64,000 nt of DNA from Acidobacteriota bacterium (GTDB lineage Bacteria > Acidobacteriota > Thermoanaerobaculia > Multivoradales > Multivoraceae): the NCBI GenBank assembly GCA_028875725.1, contig JAPPCR010000019.1:134483-198482 (forward strand), read 5' to 3'. The notes under the pieces were generated by a model, which was not told where the DNA came from, did no database searches, and saw only the letters and a program-made list of their open reading frames with translations. Shown piece by piece: positions 54,554 to 64,000 of this stretch (position 1 is the first letter of the stretch; every line of letters starts with the position of its first letter). The translations under genes were made by a program, and so were the position numbers.

Positions 54554-55093
54554 TCAGCTCCCGGCGCCTTCGATGCGAGCCTTGAGTGCCTTGAAGTCGG
54601 CCTCGGTGCTGGCCTGGACGGGAGCTTTCATCAACTGCGGCAGCCACTTGCCCAGCAGATTCTTGGGGCGGATCTCCAGTCGGATCTCCACCTGCGTCTG
54701 GCCTTCGCCCACCGGGGTGAGCGTGTAGATCGAGTGCCACCGCGCTCCGGCGCCGTTGGACATGTACCGGACTCGGCGGTGGGGCTCGTACTCGATGCAC
54801 GTGACGACGTTCTGATGCAGCTTGGCGAACTTCGCGAACGCCACCTGGATGGGGGTCCAGTCCCGGATCTCCCGAAACTGCGCGCCGACTCCCATCGTCT
54901 TGTCGGAGACGAACTCCACGCTCAGCATTTCGGGAATCGCCTCCCCGTGACGGCCGCCGTGGGCGAGCGTGGCGAACACGGTCTCCTGGTCGGCATTCCA
55001 GGTGTCGATCATCCTCGCCACGAGGATCGGCTTCGAGTCTCCGACCTCGATCCCCGGGTCAGGCTGCCCCGAACGTGCATCTGAATCAGGCAT
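54554..55093 (-). CDS. SRPBCC-fold protein (polyketide cyclase/START-like)
   Basis: 179 residues from ATG 55093, overlapping the P450 stop by 8 bp. Pattern: PILVARMIDTWNADQETVFATLAHGGRHGEAIPEML, VGVGAQFREIRDWTP, CIEYEPHRRVRYMSN and WHSIYTLTPVGEGQTQVEIRLEI, typical of the ligand-binding helix-grip fold. Members bind lipids, sterols or polyketides; the ligand here is unknown. Co-translation with the P450 suggests both handle the same hydrophobic compound. Confidence 0.75.
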   Translation of the reverse strand: MPDSDARSGQPDPGIEVGDSKPILVARMIDTWNADQETVFATLAHGGRHGEAIPEMLSVEFVSDKTMGVGAQFREIRDWTPIQVAFAKFAKLHQNVVTCIEYEPHRRVRYMSNGAGARWHSIYTLTPVGEGQTQVEIRLEIRPKNLLGKWLPQLMKAPVQASTEADFKALKARIEGAGS

Positions 55094-56456
55094 GTTGCTC
55101 CCCTGCTTGTAGGCGGCTCGCGTCCCGCCTCTCGTGAACGTCCGCCGTCCACGGCCCGACGACGCCGACGGCCGTGTCGTTCCGGTTCGGCGGATCGGTG
55201 GACCGGGGCTCCAGCCGGAGCCGGTTGGCCAGAGATGCCGTGCCGAACACGAAGATCCGCCGGGCGATGTCCATTCCCTGGCAGAAGTGGGGGCCCAGCC
55301 CGAAAGGAACGTAGGCATGGGCCGGACAGTGGGCGGGCGATTCCTCGAGCCAGCGCTCCGGCCTGAAGTCCGACGGCTGATCCCAGTGCTCCGGCCTGTG
55401 GTGCAGGGCCCTCATCGCCACATGAACGAGCGTGCCCTTCGGAATCAGGTAGCCGCCGAGCACGCGATCCTCGGTCGCCTCCTTGGGCAACATGACGGCG
55501 GTTGGCGGATCGATCCGGAGCACTTCGTCGAGTACGGCGCTGGTGTACGGCAATCGGTCGAAGTCGGCGGGCTGGATGCTCCCGCCATTCAGGACGGCGT
55601 CCGCCTCGCGCTCCACCTTCAGACGGACGTCCGGATTCCTGGCCAGGTAGTGGACGCCGAACGCAAGGGCGCTGGTCGGCGCGTCGATGAAGCCAGTCAG
55701 CAGGATGATCAGCTCGTCCCGGATCGCCTGGTCGGAGTCCAGACCGCCCGCGGCGCCCTCGAGGTCCATGGCCCGCACGTACTGCGCGACGACGTCCCTG
55801 CCGGAGTACCCGGAGTCGCGTGCTCTCTGCATGGCGCCGTAGATCGCGGCGTCGACGAGCCCGACGCTCTTCCTGCCTCGTCGGAGAACCGGCAGCGGTA
55901 GCGACTTGAACAGTCTCGGACCGGGCAGGATGTCCAGCAGCAGGTACGTCTTCTGGAGCGTGAGCGTGTCCTCTCCCAGTTGACGGGGCAGCTCGACGCC
56001 GCGGCCGAGGACGATCTCGACGATCGCGTCCCAGGCGAAGCGTTCGAACTCCTTGACGAGGTCGACGCCCTGGCTGGCAGCGAGTCGTTTTCTCAGGATC
56101 GTCGCCTGTTCGGCGATGACCTTAGCGTAGGCGCCCTCGGAGTCGCCCGCGAAGACCGACGTCATGAACTCGGCTCTTCGCCGGTGCTCCTCGCCCTGGT
56201 GCAGCGAGATCGAGCCGTACTTCCAGTCGTCCGACAGATCGCCCGGGAACCAGGGTCGAAAGTACGGTTGCTGGGTGACCAGGACCTCGCGAACGAGCTC
56301 GGCGTCGAAGACGACGCAGCACTTCATGAACGGAAGCTCGAAGGAGACGATCTCCCCGTACTCGCGGCGGAGTTCGTCCGCGAACGCGCCGTAGTTCTCC
56401 GTTCGCTGCCGGAGGTTGTGGAGCCGGTGGCCTTTCGGGCCCGGGGGCAGCTTCAT
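55086..56456 (-). CDS. cytochrome P450 (first of a divergent pair)
   Basis: 456 residues from ATG 56456 (MKLPPGPKGHRL). Heme-ligand motif FGLGPHFCQGMDIARR, K-helix EVLRIDPP and PERF-like FRPERWLEE are intact. The I-helix oxygen-activation site reads TGFIDAPTSAL, so the usual acidic-Thr pair is shifted by Ala-Pro. No membrane anchor is evident, so a soluble bacterial P450. It is divergent from the second P450 across 104 bp and overlaps the SRPBCC gene. Confidence 0.9.
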   Translation of the reverse strand: MKLPPGPKGHRLHNLRQRTENYGAFADELRREYGEIVSFELPFMKCCVVFDAELVREVLVTQQPYFRPWFPGDLSDDWKYGSISLHQGEEHRRRAEFMTSVFAGDSEGAYAKVIAEQATILRKRLAASQGVDLVKEFERFAWDAIVEIVLGRGVELPRQLGEDTLTLQKTYLLLDILPGPRLFKSLPLPVLRRGRKSVGLVDAAIYGAMQRARDSGYSGRDVVAQYVRAMDLEGAAGGLDSDQAIRDELIILLTGFIDAPTSALAFGVHYLARNPDVRLKVEREADAVLNGGSIQPADFDRLPYTSAVLDEVLRIDPPTAVMLPKEATEDRVLGGYLIPKGTLVHVAMRALHHRPEHWDQPSDFRPERWLEESPAHCPAHAYVPFGLGPHFCQGMDIARRIFVFGTASLANRLRLEPRSTDPPNRNDTAVGVVGPWTADVHERRDASRLQAGEQHA

Positions 56457-56560
56457 TCCGGGTCCCCTTGAACCCCCGCAGTGGGTCTGGTGCGCATGTT
56501 GGAGGCGAGTCCAGACGGAGTCTACCTCCCGTTTGGGAGGAAGATAAGCTCGTTCGGACC

Positions 56561-57922
56561 ATGCAGCAGACAGAAGCCAAGCCGAAACGCCAGCTTCCGC
56601 CGGGCCCGCCACGGAAGAAGCTCCAGACCATGCGCCGGCTGGCGGCCGACTACACCGGCTTCTTCCACTGGCTCCACGAACAGTGGGGCGACATCGTCTA
56701 CTTCGAGGTGCCCAACGGAGGGCACTGCGCTGTCTTCGACCCGGACATCGCCGAGGACCTGGTGCGGAAGCCCGAGTTGTTTCAGAAAGACACTCCGGCG
56801 TTCGCCTTCGAGGTCATTCAGTCCCCCTGCCTTGCCAGGACGCCGTTCGGCGACGAGCACCAACGGCTCACGGATCTCACGGTCACCGCGTTCACCCCCG
56901 AGCGAACGGCGGCGTTCCGGCGGATCGCCGTCTCGGAAGCGTCGTCCTTCGCCGGGGAGCTCACGGAGGGAAGCACGGTCGATTTCCGGGCCGAGGTCGA
57001 GCGCTACACGTGGAACGCGCTGACGACTTCGATGCTCGGCGCCGGGCGTGAACTGGGCCCGGGGCCGGGTCTGGCGATGATGAGAGCAGCCAAGCTCAGC
57101 TTCATCGTGTTCGCCGTGCCCGGATACAGGCTGTTCAGGAAACTGCCCCTGCCGCACGATCTGAAGGCGCGTAGGGCGATCAGACCGCTCGATACGGCGG
57201 TGTACGACTCGATCCGGAAGGCCAGGGATCCTGACAGCGGGGAAACGAGTCTGATCGCGCACTTTGTCCAGGCGACGGAGCGGGGAGAGTCGGACTGGTC
57301 CTTCAGCAGCGACTCGGAGATTCGCGACGAGGCCTATGCTGCCTTCGTCGGCGCCTGGGATCCGGCTGTTCATGTGATGTCCTACATTCCGCACTACCTG
57401 AGCCGCAATCCGGAGGTTCGGGCGCGGCTCGAGGAGGAGGTGGATCGCGTCGCCGGCGACCGGCCGCTCTGTGCCGAGGACCTCGAGCGGCTCCCTTACG
57501 CCGAGGCCGTCTTCAACGAGCTGCTTCGTCTTCAGCCTGCAGCCCCGCTCCTGGTGCCCCGCCGGGCGGTGCGGGACACGTCGCTCGGCGGCTACTTCAT
57601 CCCGAGGGGCACGCTGGTCGAGGTCGTCACGCACGTGATGCACCGCCGGGTCGAGTATTGGGAGGACGCCGAAGAGTTCAGGTCCGAGCGCTGGCTGGAG
57701 GGACAGGCATGCCCGCGGGGGGGCTACCTGCCGTTCGGCCTGGAGCCGAGGGGCTGCAGGGGCGTGCCCCTGGCCATGGCCGTCCTCGTGTCCGGACTGG
57801 CCGCTCTGGTTCGGAGATGGCGACTGGAACCTGAATCCGACGAGTTGCCGGCCGACGGCCTGGAGGTCGGGATCCTGAGCAGCCCCATCCGTACCAGGGT
57901 GGTGTCCCGAAAAGCCGCGTAG
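56561..57922 (+). CDS. cytochrome P450 (second of a divergent pair) with altered motifs
   Basis: 453 residues from ATG 56561. It shares PPGPPRKK at the N-terminus and overall layout with the neighbouring P450, suggesting an old duplication. K-helix ELLRLQPA is intact. The heme motif is FGLEPRGCRGVPLA: Cys is kept but the Gly at the fourth position is Glu. The I-helix reads VGAWDPAVH, with Pro in place of the conserved Thr. Such losses are known in P450s doing non-hydroxylating chemistry. Electron partners are not in the window. Confidence 0.88.
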   Translation: MQQTEAKPKRQLPPGPPRKKLQTMRRLAADYTGFFHWLHEQWGDIVYFEVPNGGHCAVFDPDIAEDLVRKPELFQKDTPAFAFEVIQSPCLARTPFGDEHQRLTDLTVTAFTPERTAAFRRIAVSEASSFAGELTEGSTVDFRAEVERYTWNALTTSMLGAGRELGPGPGLAMMRAAKLSFIVFAVPGYRLFRKLPLPHDLKARRAIRPLDTAVYDSIRKARDPDSGETSLIAHFVQATERGESDWSFSSDSEIRDEAYAAFVGAWDPAVHVMSYIPHYLSRNPEVRARLEEEVDRVAGDRPLCAEDLERLPYAEAVFNELLRLQPAAPLLVPRRAVRDTSLGGYFIPRGTLVEVVTHVMHRRVEYWEDAEEFRSERWLEGQACPRGGYLPFGLEPRGCRGVPLAMAVLVSGLAALVRRWRLEPESDELPADGLEVGILSSPIRTRVVSRKAA

Positions 57923-58004
57923 CGCGAGTCGGCAAGCGCACAGGCACATAGCCTCTGTGGCATCATCGGCGGCTGTTCCCAAACCGCGGTCGAAGGAGAC
58001 AGGC

Positions 58005-59216
58005 ATGGGCAGGTACGGTCTGACGGACGAGGTAGTCGAGCTCCGCGAACGGATGCGGGAGTTCATCGACGGCGAAGTGATCCCGGCCGAGCCGGAGCTG
58101 GAGTCGGAGTCGGGCGAGGATCGCACGCGCGGCCGGCTGGCCGAGCTCAAGGCACTGGCCAAGCAGCGGGGCCTGTGGGCGCTGGGCCATCCCGCGGAGA
58201 TCGGCGGCGGCGGGCTGCCGCTCATGCCGTTCGTCTACCTGAACGAGATCATCGGCCGCTCGCACTACGGGCAGATCGCCGTCGGTTCCGCCACGATGCA
58301 GGACTCGATCATGCTCCACCTGTACGCCAGCGACGAGCAGAGGGAGCGCTGGCTCAAGCCGCTGGTGGCGGGCGACATCTATCCGTCGGTCGGCCTCACC
58401 GAGCCCGAAGTTGCCGGCTCCGACCCGACCCTGATGCAGACGCGGGCGGTGCTCGACGGCGACGACTGGGTGATCAACGGTCACAAGTGGTTCACCAGCG
58501 GCGCCAGCCGGGCCGCGTTCACGACCTGCTTCGCGTTGACCGAGCCCGAGGCCCAGGGGCACCGCAAGTTCTCCTCGATCATCGTGCCGACGGACACCCC
58601 GGGCTACGAGATCGTGAGAGCGGTGCCGACGATGGGCACCACGTCGGGCCAGCACTGCGAGGTGCGCTACAACGATGTCCGGGTGCCGAAGGACAACATC
58701 CTCGGCGGCCGCGGCGAGGGCTTCGTCATCGCCCAGAGGCGCCTGGGACCGGGTCGGATCTTCCACTGCATGCGCTGGCTGGGCCAGGCCCAGCGCGCCT
58801 TTGAGCTGATGTGCGATCGCGCCAAGTCACGCTGGGCGCACGGCTCCTATCTGTCGGAGAAGGGTGAGATTCAGCGCTACGTCGCCGAGTCGGCGGCCGA
58901 GATCCAGGCCGCCCGGCTGATGACCCTGGACGCGGCGGAGGCGATGGACCGGGGCGAGCAGGCGCGGGTCGAGATCTCGCTGATCAAGTTCTGGGGCGCG
59001 CGGATGCTCCACAACGTGATCGACCGGGCGATCCAGGTCCACGGCGCGCTTGGCGTGACCGGCGACACGCCGCTAGAGAAGATGTATCGCGAGGCGCGCT
59101 ACGCGCGGCTGTACGACGGCCCGGACGAGGTGCACCGGATGGTCGTGGCGCGGCGCATCCTGCGCGATCCGCTGGGCCGGGTGCCGTGGGGCACGTTGGG
59201 CGGTGGCGAGAACTAG
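58005..59216 (+). CDS. acyl-CoA dehydrogenase family protein
   Basis: 403 residues from ATG 58005, with AAGGAG about 7 nt upstream. FAD-dependent dehydrogenase fold: GLTEPEVAGSDPTLMQTRAV binds flavin and substrate, WVINGHKWFTSGA, RRLGPGRIFHCMRWLGQAQRA, and the C-terminal IQVHGALGVTGDTPLEKMYREARYARLYDGPDEVH. This resembles long-chain or ACAD10/11-like enzymes; the catalytic-base position is Asp in DGPDEVH. Substrate unknown. The next gene starts inside its last codons. Confidence 0.9.
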   Translation: MGRYGLTDEVVELRERMREFIDGEVIPAEPELESESGEDRTRGRLAELKALAKQRGLWALGHPAEIGGGGLPLMPFVYLNEIIGRSHYGQIAVGSATMQDSIMLHLYASDEQRERWLKPLVAGDIYPSVGLTEPEVAGSDPTLMQTRAVLDGDDWVINGHKWFTSGASRAAFTTCFALTEPEAQGHRKFSSIIVPTDTPGYEIVRAVPTMGTTSGQHCEVRYNDVRVPKDNILGGRGEGFVIAQRRLGPGRIFHCMRWLGQAQRAFELMCDRAKSRWAHGSYLSEKGEIQRYVAESAAEIQAARLMTLDAAEAMDRGEQARVEISLIKFWGARMLHNVIDRAIQVHGALGVTGDTPLEKMYREARYARLYDGPDEVHRMVVARRILRDPLGRVPWGTLGGGEN

Positions 59217-60582
59217 GAGCTTGCGACCGATCGGCGCGGTGGCGGGTCTTGTCGTTCTCGGAGGGATCGGCATGACGCCATCGCCAACCAGCGCCCAGCT
59301 TCGCGCCGGCGCGGCCGCGGTCGAGATCACGCCGCCGGCCGGCTCCCTGCTCTACGGCTACGGCGCGCGCGGAACGAACCGGTCGACGGAAGTTCACGAC
59401 CCGCTCCATGCGCGAGCGCTCGTCCTTGAGGCGGGCGGCGAGACAGTCGCGATCGTCACGCTCGATCTCGGCTCGATCCGCAAGGAGAACACCCTGCCGA
59501 TCCGGCAGGCCGTGCTGGACGCCGCCGGCTTCGACCACGTTCTGCTGAACGCCTCCCACACCCATTCCGCGCCGCTGTTCGAGGCAGACTTCCCGAGCGC
59601 CGGGACCCCGTGGGTCGAGGAACTGGAGCGGAAGATCGCCGGCGTCATCCTGGAGGCCTACGCCGCGCTGCGCCCGGCGCGGGTCGCGGTGGGCTGGGGC
59701 CGTGCGAGCGAGGGGCACAACCGGCGGCGGGTGCTTCCCGATGGCAGCGTCGAGATGTTCTGGCGCAACCGTGAGCGTCTGCCGACCGCGCCGCTGGACG
59801 AGTCGGTCGGCGTGCTGGCCGTCGACGGCGCGGACGGCGAAGCGATCGCCACGGTGGTCAACTTCGCCGTTCACCCGGTCATCCTGGGCCCGGAGAACAT
59901 GCTCGTCTCGGCCGACTATCCGGGCGCGATGGCGGCTCTGGTCGCCGAGCGCGGAGGCGGCGTGCCGATGCTCCTGCAGGGAGCCGCCGGCGACATCAAT
60001 CCCTTCTGGGACAAGACGCCGCCCGCGGAAGGCGGCTTCGAGCAGGTCCGGATGGCGGGAGAACGGCTGGGCCAGGAGGTGCTCCGCGTCCGCGCCGACC
60101 TGGCGGCGGCGGATGCGTTCCACGATCCGGCGACCCTGTCCGTGAAGCGCCATCTGGTGACGCTCGAGCCGCGCTGGGACCTGGACTCCCCGGTGGTCGA
60201 AGAGGGTTTCCGGCGCCACGGGCTGGAGGCGTCGCTTCGGAGGTACCGCGCACGCTTCCCGCGCGAACGGGAGGCCGAGGTGAACACGCTGGTCCTCGGC
60301 GAGCGCGGCGCAGGCCAGTTCGCCCTGGCCACCTTCCCGGGCGAATTCTTCGTCGAGCACCAGCTCCGGCTGCGGGCCGAGTCTCAGGTACCTCATGTCT
60401 TCTTCGCCGGCTACACGAACGGCGAACTCGCTTACTTCCCCACGATCGCCGCGGCGGCCCAGGGCGGCTACGGTGGCAGGGAAGCTACGATCGTCGAGGT
60501 CGGCGCCGGCGAGAAGCTGGTCGATCTGGCCGCGATCTCGATCCTCGAACAGGCCGGTTGGCTGCACGACGCGCCCCCTTGA
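59203..60582 (+). CDS. exported neutral/alkaline ceramidase-like protein
   Basis: 459 residues from GTG 59203, with a signal peptide (AVAGLVVLGGIGMTPSPTSAQ). AAAVEITPPAGSLLYGYG opens the domain, and LLNASHTHSAP plus VVNFAVHPVILGPENMLVSADYPGAM carry the zinc-binding His residues and nearby conserved positions. LLQGAAGDINPFW is also family typical. Neutral ceramidases hydrolyse N-acyl sphingoid bases; many bacterial homologues have other or unknown substrates. TTG 59221 is an alternative start. Confidence 0.85.
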   Translation: MARTRSLRPIGAVAGLVVLGGIGMTPSPTSAQLRAGAAAVEITPPAGSLLYGYGARGTNRSTEVHDPLHARALVLEAGGETVAIVTLDLGSIRKENTLPIRQAVLDAAGFDHVLLNASHTHSAPLFEADFPSAGTPWVEELERKIAGVILEAYAALRPARVAVGWGRASEGHNRRRVLPDGSVEMFWRNRERLPTAPLDESVGVLAVDGADGEAIATVVNFAVHPVILGPENMLVSADYPGAMAALVAERGGGVPMLLQGAAGDINPFWDKTPPAEGGFEQVRMAGERLGQEVLRVRADLAAADAFHDPATLSVKRHLVTLEPRWDLDSPVVEEGFRRHGLEASLRRYRARFPREREAEVNTLVLGERGAGQFALATFPGEFFVEHQLRLRAESQVPHVFFAGYTNGELAYFPTIAAAAQGGYGGREATIVEVGAGEKLVDLAAISILEQAGWLHDAPP

Positions 60583-60626
60583 CGCCGGCCGCTCCAACCC
60601 GAATCGCCCCTCCAGGAGGCTTCGTC

Positions 60627-62594
<1,968 letters not shown>

Positions 62595-62612
62595 GCACCG
62601 AAGACAGGTCCC

Positions 62613-62638
62613 GCACGGTCCACCGGCGTGGCCCGTGC
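62613..62638. terminator. hairpin between convergent peptidase and porin genes
   Basis: GCACGG-t-CCAC pairs with GTGG-c-CCGTGC around loop CGGC: 10 pairs with one mismatch. It lies between two converging stop codons, so a bidirectional terminator is likely. Confidence 0.5.
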
Positions 62639-62644
62639 CGCGCC

Positions 62645-63853
62645 TCAGAAGTCGAAGTGCAGGAACAGGCCGACGTGTTCGACCGATCCGGCGCCGGCCG
62701 GGTCGGTCGATACGTAGTTGCCAAGGAACCGCAAGTTGCTGCGGAGGTACCAGTTGAGGGCGACGGAGAGACTCTGCTGGCTGCCGCCGAGAACGGATCC
62801 GCGGCTCAGATCGATGTGGTCCCATCGTGCCGCGAGTTCCCAGGCGCCCCTGCCTTCGGGCATGGGCGCCTTCGGCCTCAACCGGGTGAAGCTGCGGGAG
62901 CTGCGGCTGTACGGCTTCCTCTCTCCGGTGAGGAACCAGCCGGCCTCAACGTACTGGGCGTCGAAGCGGGCGCTCCGGCCATCCGGCGAGCCAACCGGCA
63001 GCAGGTCCACCTGGGCGGACAGCACCTCGCCCTGCAGCCAGAACGAACTTCGTGCAAGCACGAACTCAGCCCCCAGCAGTCGCATGCCGTCGGCGGGCAG
63101 CCATCCGGTGTCCACCGTGCGCGGCGCGAGCCGGACGCCGGTGCGGCCGCGCAGGCGGACGGCGTCCGCGGTGGGCTGGCGGTGCGAGAGGGCCACGCCG
63201 AGGTGGAGCAGGGGATCGTTTCCTTCGTCTCCATCCAGGGCGAGCCCGCTGAGGCGGCCGGTCAGGCTCCAGTCCGACCCGGGCCGCTTGTCGTAGCCGT
63301 CGCTGTCGCGGAAGGCGCCCACCGCCCAGGCGACGCGGTCACCGGGAAGCCGGTCGTGGACCATGAAGCCGAGGTTGCGGCCGGGCGCCAGGGCCGTGAC
63401 CGCGGCCGGGCGCGCGATGAAGGAGTGGGAGTTCGACGACTGCTGGATCGAGAGGCTGAACGGCTCCTTGAAGTGGCCCGCGCGGAACGTGGCCGCGCCG
63501 TCGTTGGGCGTGGCCTCGATGAAGACGTCCGTGGGCACGATGTCACCGCTCGCGATGTCGTGCTCGATCTTGAACGTGAACCGGTCGAGGAACTCGCCGT
63601 TCAGCACCAGGCGGGCGCGCCGCCAGTCGACGCCGTCCTCGAACTCGAACCGTTCTTCCAGGGCCGGGTCGGGAGAGGAGGAGCTGGCCTCGACGTGGAC
63701 TCGCCCGCCGACGCTGACCGAGAACCGGTCCTTCCCGTCTTCGGTGTGCCGGGCGGCCGCGGCGGTGGCGATGGTGATCAAGGCGGCAGTCGTCAGGAAA
63801 CGGAGCACTCGCGATCCTCGCTGTGTGGGAGTGAGTCTCGTTGGCGGCGCCAC
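62645..63853 (-). CDS. OprO/OprP-like anion (phosphate) porin
   Basis: 402 residues with a signal peptide (about 1-35, ending AAAAR). The barrel pattern includes RARLVLNGEFLDRFTFKIEHDIASGD, FRAGHFKEPFSLSIQQSSNSHSFIARP and RNLGFMVHDRL, the OprO/P family blocks. The C-terminus ends in the outer-membrane signature HVGLFLHFDF. A 7-4-7 direct repeat upstream suggests control by phosphate starvation, consistent with the pst operon 8 kb away. Confidence 0.87.
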   Translation of the reverse strand: MAPPTRLTPTQRGSRVLRFLTTAALITIATAAAARHTEDGKDRFSVSVGGRVHVEASSSSPDPALEERFEFEDGVDWRRARLVLNGEFLDRFTFKIEHDIASGDIVPTDVFIEATPNDGAATFRAGHFKEPFSLSIQQSSNSHSFIARPAAVTALAPGRNLGFMVHDRLPGDRVAWAVGAFRDSDGYDKRPGSDWSLTGRLSGLALDGDEGNDPLLHLGVALSHRQPTADAVRLRGRTGVRLAPRTVDTGWLPADGMRLLGAEFVLARSSFWLQGEVLSAQVDLLPVGSPDGRSARFDAQYVEAGWFLTGERKPYSRSSRSFTRLRPKAPMPEGRGAWELAARWDHIDLSRGSVLGGSQQSLSVALNWYLRSNLRFLGNYVSTDPAGAGSVEHVGLFLHFDF

Positions 63854-63901
63854 GGAGGCAGCCGCCCGCGCGGCCGGTCGACGGGGACGATGTTCAGAGA
63901 G

Positions 63902-63919
63902 CGTGAAGAGTTCGTGAAG
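63902..63919 (-). promoter_or_regulatory. PHO-box-like direct repeat before the porin gene
   Basis: On the minus strand: CTTCACG-AACT-CTTCACG, two identical 7-mers with a 4-bp spacer. A weaker third unit, CTGAACA, follows at the same 11-bp period. The 7-4-7 geometry is that of PhoB/PhoP sites. It lies about 50 bp before the porin start. Confidence 0.6.
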
Positions 63920-63941
63920 GACCGCGCGCCGGAAGAACGGC

Positions 63942-63974
63942 TTTATCGCTTGTTCACGGAAGGCTCGCTAGCCT
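63942..63974 (+). promoter_or_regulatory. second copy of the pstS-type promoter element, pointing out of the window
   Basis: TTTATCGCTTGTTCACGGA (63942-63960), then TAGCCT at 63969, the same offsets as the pstS element. The window ends in TTGAGGA, a likely Shine-Dalgarno, so a plus-strand gene probably starts within about 10 bp beyond base 64000. Confidence 0.5.
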
Positions 63975-64000
63975 CGAGTAGGGTCAACGGCAATTGAGGA

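Overview
The window is GC-rich, gene-dense bacterial chromosome with many 4-bp start/stop overlaps and many GTG or TTG starts. Several features point to a Gram-negative member of Acidobacteriota or a close relative: a TonB-dependent receptor with a carboxypeptidase-regulatory-like N-terminus, an OprO/P-type porin, LolA/LolCDE-like genes, RlpA, many secreted hydrolases and lipoproteins, P450s and a large polyketide synthase (PKS). This lineage call is an inference from gene content. The PKS type also recalls sponge-symbiont PKSs, so a marine, host-associated source is possible.

Layout. 1-7.1 kb: fmt (5' end outside the window), rsmB, an HU gene with a clear promoter, a glycosyltransferase, moaC, namZ (DUF1343) and serA. 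7.1-11.6 kb: argF-purB-rlpA on the minus strand, then an ITPA-like Ham1 pyrophosphatase converging on coaE. 11.6-18.0 kb: a plus-strand information-processing operon rplM-rpsI-rpsB-tsf-pyrH-frr, a 226-bp element with 17-bp terminal inverted repeats, an ispD-ispF fusion and rlmB. 18.0-18.5 kb: tRNA-Thr(TGT), tRNA-Tyr(GTA) and tRNA-Gly(TCC); the Gly tRNA 3' end is copied in inverted orientation just downstream.

18.5-21.7 kb: an exported RidA, an exported ThuA-like protein and a lipase-maturation-factor-like membrane protein. 21.7-38.4 kb: a probable secondary-metabolite or unusual-lipid locus. A plus-strand set (PLP aminotransferase, CitE-like lyase, free ACP, Sfp-type phosphopantetheinyl transferase, frameshifted alpha/beta hydrolase) converges on a minus-strand 3422-residue PKS. 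Its order is KS-AT-DH-cMT-ER-KR-ACP-KS-AT, and the terminal AT has lost its nucleophile. A SulP anion transporter gene lies upstream of the PKS. The PKS Shine-Dalgarno sequence lies inside a perfect GNRA-capped hairpin.

38.5-50.0 kb: a sulfatase-fold lipoprotein, the TonB receptor, a coiled-coil membrane protein built of 33-bp tandem repeats, and a five-gene LolA-like/ABC/outer-membrane-barrel operon. 50.1-54.5 kb: pstS-pstC-pstA-pstB1-pstB2. The two ATPases carry complementary defects, which predicts an asymmetric heterodimer. 54.5-57.9 kb: an SRPBCC protein and two divergent P450s. 58.0-62.6 kb: an acyl-CoA dehydrogenase, a neutral-ceramidase-like enzyme and an S9 peptidase lipoprotein. 62.6-64 kb: an OprO/P-like porin behind a PHO-box-like 7-4-7 repeat. 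A 19-bp motif at the right edge matches the one before pstS at 16 of 19 positions, tying both ends of the last 14 kb to a phosphate-starvation regulon.
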